16,984 nucleotides of DNA from an uncultured euryarchaeote (GTDB lineage Archaea; Thermoplasmatota; Poseidoniia; Poseidoniales; Poseidoniaceae), in NCBI GenBank assembly GCA_937897005.1, contig CALCOQ010000050.1, forward strand, positions 1-16,984. Reading direction: 5' to 3'. Positions 13,947 to 16,984 of this stretch are shown one piece after another. The notes below the pieces were generated by a model. It saw only the letters and a list, made by a program, of their open reading frames with translations, was not told the DNA's origin and made no database searches. Positions within the stretch are counted from its first letter, which is position 1; each line of letters starts with the position of its first letter. Both the position numbers and the translations under genes were made by a program.

Positions 13947-14126
13947 CTATGTATTCCTCATATGTCCATTCATCCGTCTCAATGCGGATCTTCAATTCGC
14001 TCATCTTCCCACACTCCACCCTTCCTTGTGATCCGCAGATCACAGGGCCCCCACAGCCAGAAGAGTGTCTCCTTCTGAGACCTGTTGCTTATGAGTATTC
14101 TCTGGTTTTTTGCGTTTATCCGCCAT
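13939..14126 (-). pseudogene. Possible small gene with a broken or shifted frame
   Basis: Two minus-strand open frames tile the 228-base gap after truB. The first starts at ATG 14126 (MADKRKKPENTHKQQVSEGD...) and stops at 14040. The second is open from 14088 to its stop at 13939 and reads ...GGPVICGSQGRVECGK, then MSELKIRIETDEWTYEEY. One extra base in the run of five G (minus strand; C at 14048-14052) would join them into one 62-residue protein. Without a join, the pieces are a 28-residue and a 21-residue ORF (ATG at 14004) or a GTG-started 34-residue one. The joined product looks protein-like, with basic N-terminus, Gly/Cys centre and acidic tail. The start lies 40 bases after the surface-protein stop, so it could end that operon. 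Sequencing error, true decay and recoding cannot be told apart. Confidence 0.35.
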
Positions 14127-14165
14127 ACGGCAAGTGATTTCACTCCATTTCCGATGTCGTATCAA

Positions 14166-16559
14166 TCACTCGATCTTTTTGATTCCTTTTGGTGCAAACA
14201 TGAAGAATACTGCGATGACTGCCATGATGGCTGCAGCGGTTGCTCCTATCTTCACTTCATTCGTCATTCTCGATGCGGTGCTCTCTGCCGATTGTCCATT
14301 GCTTTCCACCGTAGTGACAGCAACAGTGACTGATGCTTCGTTATTATCTTCATTCGATTCCCGAATCTCAAGCGAATAATCAACCACCACCGTCAACATG
14401 ACTGCATTATCATCAGCTGGAACTGGCCAATCACAGACTGCCCTGCGTAATTGGCCCGGAGATACCAGATCAATGATTGCAACATCGAACAGATGCCCAT
14501 CGGCAAGACAACGGATGGAAATGAAATGTGCATCCTCCTGCCCATCGTTTCGAACCCAACCGACCACCTCAACGATATCGCCTGCTGTCACGGTATCAAC
14601 TCCACCATTTGCTTCTACGCTCTCGACATAGAGATCCGGTAATGCCAAAGCCACGATACCTACCACTCGAGAAACTGAATTCTCCCCATCGCTGACCGTG
14701 ACTGTCAATTGCCATTCACCAGGGACTGCTGGTTGAAGTTTGATGACCTCACCATTCCACGATGCCCAAGAATAATCAAAGGTCACTGACAAACTTGCAG
14801 AGTCATCGTCGACATCTCCAAATTCAATCTCTTGATATGTGGCCTGCGGCAAGGAAATGAAGATCTCTGCAGGTAATGCCTGAAGGAAGGGCGGATCATT
14901 GAACGGTGAAACATCCACGCTGAATTGCTGGCTCCAGATATTTCGTTCATCCATCCCATGCCGATCCTTGACCTCTACTGAGACCATGGTCTGGCCGCTT
15001 GCCTCCTCTATCAAGCGAAGACGTATCTGCCCTTGGGACATATCAGCAACAACCAGTTGCTCATCGCCAGAAGATACTGTGACCTCAAGATCATCGGCCG
15101 CTGTCAAATCGTCAACACAGTTCAAAGGAATCAGTCGTCCACCGCCATCCTCAACCATTTCGATATCTGCAAGAGCATCGCATACTGGTGCCTCATCCCA
15201 TTCGATGTCATAGGCACCATCAATCCTGATGGAAGTGACCTCGACCACTAGATCCATTTCATTTCCATCATCATCCCAGACAAAGGCGGTTGCCAAGGAT
15301 ACATCCAACGGCTCTCCAAGTTCAGGAAGAATGTCTCCTACACTTACCACATGAGTTGAACTGCCAACCTGTTCAAAGAAATACCTGACAGCCAATTCGT
15401 CCCCGAGGGATACCTGCACAAGACTCTGATTCAATGATACAGCAGAGATATCTCCATGGACATTGAACACTACTTCCAAGGTCGGATCATTGACATCGAC
15501 TCGGACCCTTTCCAGACAACCATCGTTGATTGTGGCTCTGACCTGTAGATATTGCTTGTCAGGAAGGATCTCTGAAAAACTGAAATTCTGCCAATCGACC
15601 CAGTCGGCAGCGTCGCTGGATGAACGAACCTCCAGTATCCCCTCCCAACTCCCTATGTGTGAAAGACGCCCCCATGCCTGTCCTTCTGGCCTCGCCAACA
15701 CTTCAGAGGTCCAGGTTCCAACCGTTTCATCATCCGCTTGCATACCACAGGTTGACAGGGTCAGTCCACTCCACGAACCCTTGGTGAAATTGAGATCGAA
15801 CACCGGTGACTCCAATTGCATCAAAGTCGTGGTCGCTACTGAGGTCTCAAGGCCCCATGAAGACTTCCGATGGATGATACGGAATCCGGCAGCGTCCACC
15901 TGCAGTTGTGAATCATCGGTCCCTCCAACACTGACATAGTCAAGAGTGATCTCAGTAGATGATATCTTGGCCCAATCCCAATCAAAGCTTTCAGTTATAT
16001 TGAACTCCCAATATGGGTCTACCATCCTCTCAATTCCGGCGGTGGTATGGGCCCAGGTCTTGATCAACTCACTTTGTCCATCCACAGATATAGAGAATCG
16101 CACTGAGTCCTGAGTCAACTGTTCTGGAATATTGAATGAAACCACCATGAAGATACTCTCGATCTCGCTTCCAGATGCTGAGGAGACATCGAATGTGTTG
16201 ACGACTATCTCTGGCCCCAAGGTCCAGGAGTATGAGGAATCAGGAGCCCCGACTGCGCCTCCACCATACTCAGAAGAATTATCCTGAGCCCAGAAATCAG
16301 TGGACTGGAGATTGAGTGGGCGACTATGTGTGAAAGAAATCTTGGAATCCGCTGACATCGCCATGGTATATTCTGCATCATCTCCACTCCATCCCTTTTC
16401 AGAGTTGAATTCCCATTCTCCATCCGATAACAGAGTTGAATCAATGAGATCCCATGTCTCTACTGAATCAACCACTCTTGCAGAGGAATGGAATGCTCCA
16501 AACATAGGTAGAAACAAGACTACAAAAAGGAACAGGGCAGTGCCATTGACACGTCTCAT
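14166..16559 (-). CDS. Secreted, membrane-anchored protein with Ig/cadherin-like and CARDB domains
   Basis: A 797-residue surface protein. The start at 16559 gives a clear signal peptide (MRR, then a hydrophobic core to about residue 20, then Ala/Ser sites). The frame is open to 16634, but that would bury the signal. The first 450 residues are beta-rich with several Trp and two aromatic, lectin-like stretches, not assigned. About 454-634 reads as two cadherin/Ig-like units: an Asp-rich CVDDLTAADDLEVTVSSGDE unit and one with GDVDDDSASLSVTF and LTVTVSDGENSV. About 640-750 is a CARDB domain (LPDLYVESVEANGG...VRNDGQEDA...ESNEDNNEASV). A single helix at 770-789 with an APKGIKK end anchors it, leaving nearly all outside. 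Adhesion or substrate binding is likely by analogy with other archaeal surface proteins. Confidence 0.85.
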   Translation of the reverse strand: MRRVNGTALFLFVVLFLPMFGAFHSSARVVDSVETWDLIDSTLLSDGEWEFNSEKGWSGDDAEYTMAMSADSKISFTHSRPLNLQSTDFWAQDNSSEYGGGAVGAPDSSYSWTLGPEIVVNTFDVSSASGSEIESIFMVVSFNIPEQLTQDSVRFSISVDGQSELIKTWAHTTAGIERMVDPYWEFNITESFDWDWAKISSTEITLDYVSVGGTDDSQLQVDAAGFRIIHRKSSWGLETSVATTTLMQLESPVFDLNFTKGSWSGLTLSTCGMQADDETVGTWTSEVLARPEGQAWGRLSHIGSWEGILEVRSSSDAADWVDWQNFSFSEILPDKQYLQVRATINDGCLERVRVDVNDPTLEVVFNVHGDISAVSLNQSLVQVSLGDELAVRYFFEQVGSSTHVVSVGDILPELGEPLDVSLATAFVWDDDGNEMDLVVEVTSIRIDGAYDIEWDEAPVCDALADIEMVEDGGGRLIPLNCVDDLTAADDLEVTVSSGDEQLVVADMSQGQIRLRLIEEASGQTMVSVEVKDRHGMDERNIWSQQFSVDVSPFNDPPFLQALPAEIFISLPQATYQEIEFGDVDDDSASLSVTFDYSWASWNGEVIKLQPAVPGEWQLTVTVSDGENSVSRVVGIVALALPDLYVESVEANGGVDTVTAGDIVEVVGWVRNDGQEDAHFISIRCLADGHLFDVAIIDLVSPGQLRRAVCDWPVPADDNAVMLTVVVDYSLEIRESNEDNNEASVTVAVTTVESNGQSAESTASRMTNEVKIGATAAAIMAVIAVFFMFAPKGIKKIE

Positions 16560-16641
16560 GAAACATACCCTGATGACCCCGGCCTTCAAACTCTTGGTCT
16601 CATGGACATTGAACACCATGCCTTCGTCGCGCAACCTTCAA

Positions 16642-16656
16642 ACCGGATATTCCGGT
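16642..16656. repeat. Palindrome ACCGGA-TAT-TCCGGT upstream of tRNA-His
   Basis: A perfect inverted repeat with 6-base arms, ending 16 bases before the first base of tRNA-His and 82 bases upstream of the surface-protein start. The central ATAT falls about 24 bases before the tRNA, where an archaeal TATA box would be if transcription starts close to the mature end. It may be a promoter with an overlapping operator. Confidence 0.5.
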
Positions 16657-16672
16657 CGCCAAGATACTCGAT

Positions 16673-16745
16673 GGCTGTGGTAGTGTAGGGGTTAGCACGG
16701 TAGGTTGTGGTCCTGCCGGCCCGGGTTCAATTCCCGGCCACGGCC
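16673..16745 (+). tRNA. tRNA-His (anticodon GUG) with encoded G-1
   Basis: A full cloverleaf. G-1 (16673) faces C73 (16745), the histidine identity pair. The acceptor stem GCTGTGG pairs with CCACGGC (one G-U), the D-stem is GTGT/GCAC, the anticodon stem GTAGG/CCTGC has loop TTGTGGT, and the T-arm is CCGGG-TTCAATT-CCCGG. The anticodon is GTG. CCA follows directly at 16746-16748, so the tail is encoded, unlike in tRNA-Glu. There is no intron. CTCGATGG (16667-16674) and CCATCGAG (16746-16753) are reverse complements at its two ends. Confidence 0.95.
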
Positions 16746-16777
16746 CCATCGAGCGGAATGATTGGAGAAAAACAACC

Positions 16778-16984
16778 TCATTTGATGAACAGGTCACCAC
16801 TGATGGCCCAAGAATGAATTCTAGTTCCATGAGGCAGAGGTATTCGTTCACCTTCAGCAGGTGCCAATATCCATTTCCATGCTGCACGGATTCGGCGCGG
16901 TAACATCAACCACCATTCTTCCAGTATTCCGGGCATCCTGGTCTTGACCAGAATCATATCACCTACATGAGATGACAATGACTC
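16778..16984 (-). CDS. 3' end of an unknown gene, truncated by the window edge
   Basis: The minus-strand frame is open from the window end to a TGA at 16778-16780, giving at least 68 residues. It is rich in Trp and Arg (ILEEWWLMLPRRIRAAWKW) and ends HSWAISGDLFIK. No family recognised. A TTG at 16978 or an ATG at 16957 could be a start, but no upstream stop is seen, so it is treated as partial. It converges on tRNA-His with 29 bases between the tRNA CCA and the stop. Support is the intact frame, tight packing and protein-like composition. Confidence 0.5.
   Translation of the reverse strand, partial: ESLSSHVGDMILVKTRMPGILEEWWLMLPRRIRAAWKWILAPAEGERIPLPHGTRIHSWAISGDLFIK

Noticed and set aside
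16560..16634. N-terminal extension of the surface protein to an ATG at 16634
   Set aside because: It would place 25 charged and mixed residues before a clear signal peptide starting at 16559.
16600..16887. 95-residue minus-strand frame over tRNA-His
   Set aside because: It runs through the whole tRNA gene and gives a composition typical of antisense to structured RNA.
1..16984. Search for CRISPR arrays, insertion sequences, integrases, phage or defence genes
   Set aside because: No spaced direct repeats, transposase or integrase motifs, or defence-type proteins were seen. The two tRNA genes have no duplicated 3' ends within the window that would suggest an attachment site.

Overview
The window reads as a chromosomal segment of a mesophilic archaeon, most likely a Marine Group II / Poseidoniales-type member of the Thermoplasmatota. 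Reasons: an archaeal-lipid UbiA prenyltransferase, a DUF106 (EMC3/YidC-like) insertase followed by an archaeal-type CMP kinase and a TruB/Cbf5-type pseudouridine synthase, a GPN-loop GTPase, tRNAs of archaeal shape (tRNA-Glu without encoded CCA), acidic proteins, and very tight gene packing. The lineage is inferred from gene content and style, not from a marker tree.

Layout. 1-809 (+): four-helix membrane protein with an acidic N-terminus and coiled coil. 806-2008 (-): acyl-CoA dehydrogenase with an isovaleryl-CoA-dehydrogenase-like active site. 2070-2567 (-): unknown basic protein. 2597-3097 (+): NADPH-dependent FMN reductase-like flavoprotein. 3153-3225 (-): tRNA-Glu(CUC). 3403-3896 (+): two 82-residue proteins joined by an ATGA overlap, the second winged-helix-like. 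3933-4802 (+): UbiA family, probably digeranylgeranylglyceryl phosphate synthase. 4799-5752 (-): ornithine carbamoyltransferase, placed just after 5787-6614 (-), a GPN-loop GTPase. 6781-9900 (+): a 1039-residue modular protein with a proline-rich repeat tract, beta-sandwich (DUF11-like) domains, acidic tracts, an EF-hand loop and a zinc ribbon. 9940-11397 (-): TPR protein with an unrecognised C-terminal domain. 11521-13937 (+): DUF106 insertase, cmk and truB in one operon. 13939-14126 (-): possible small, frame-broken gene. 14166-16559 (-): secreted, membrane-anchored protein with Ig/cadherin-like and CARDB domains. 16673-16745 (+): tRNA-His(GUG). 16778-16984 (-): 3' end of an unknown gene that leaves the window.

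How it fits together. Most of the window is housekeeping: membrane lipid synthesis, arginine synthesis, membrane protein insertion, nucleotide metabolism and RNA modification. No mobile element, phage gene, CRISPR array or defence island was seen. The least explained items are the proline-rich/DUF11/EF-hand/zinc-ribbon protein and the TPR protein facing it, the ATGA-coupled small-gene pair preceded by a 9-bp inverted repeat, a possible broken small gene after truB, and a tRNA-His with encoded G-1, an adjacent CCA and a flanking inverted repeat. Convergent genes repeatedly end with overlapping or nearly touching stop codons, which points to strong genome streamlining.
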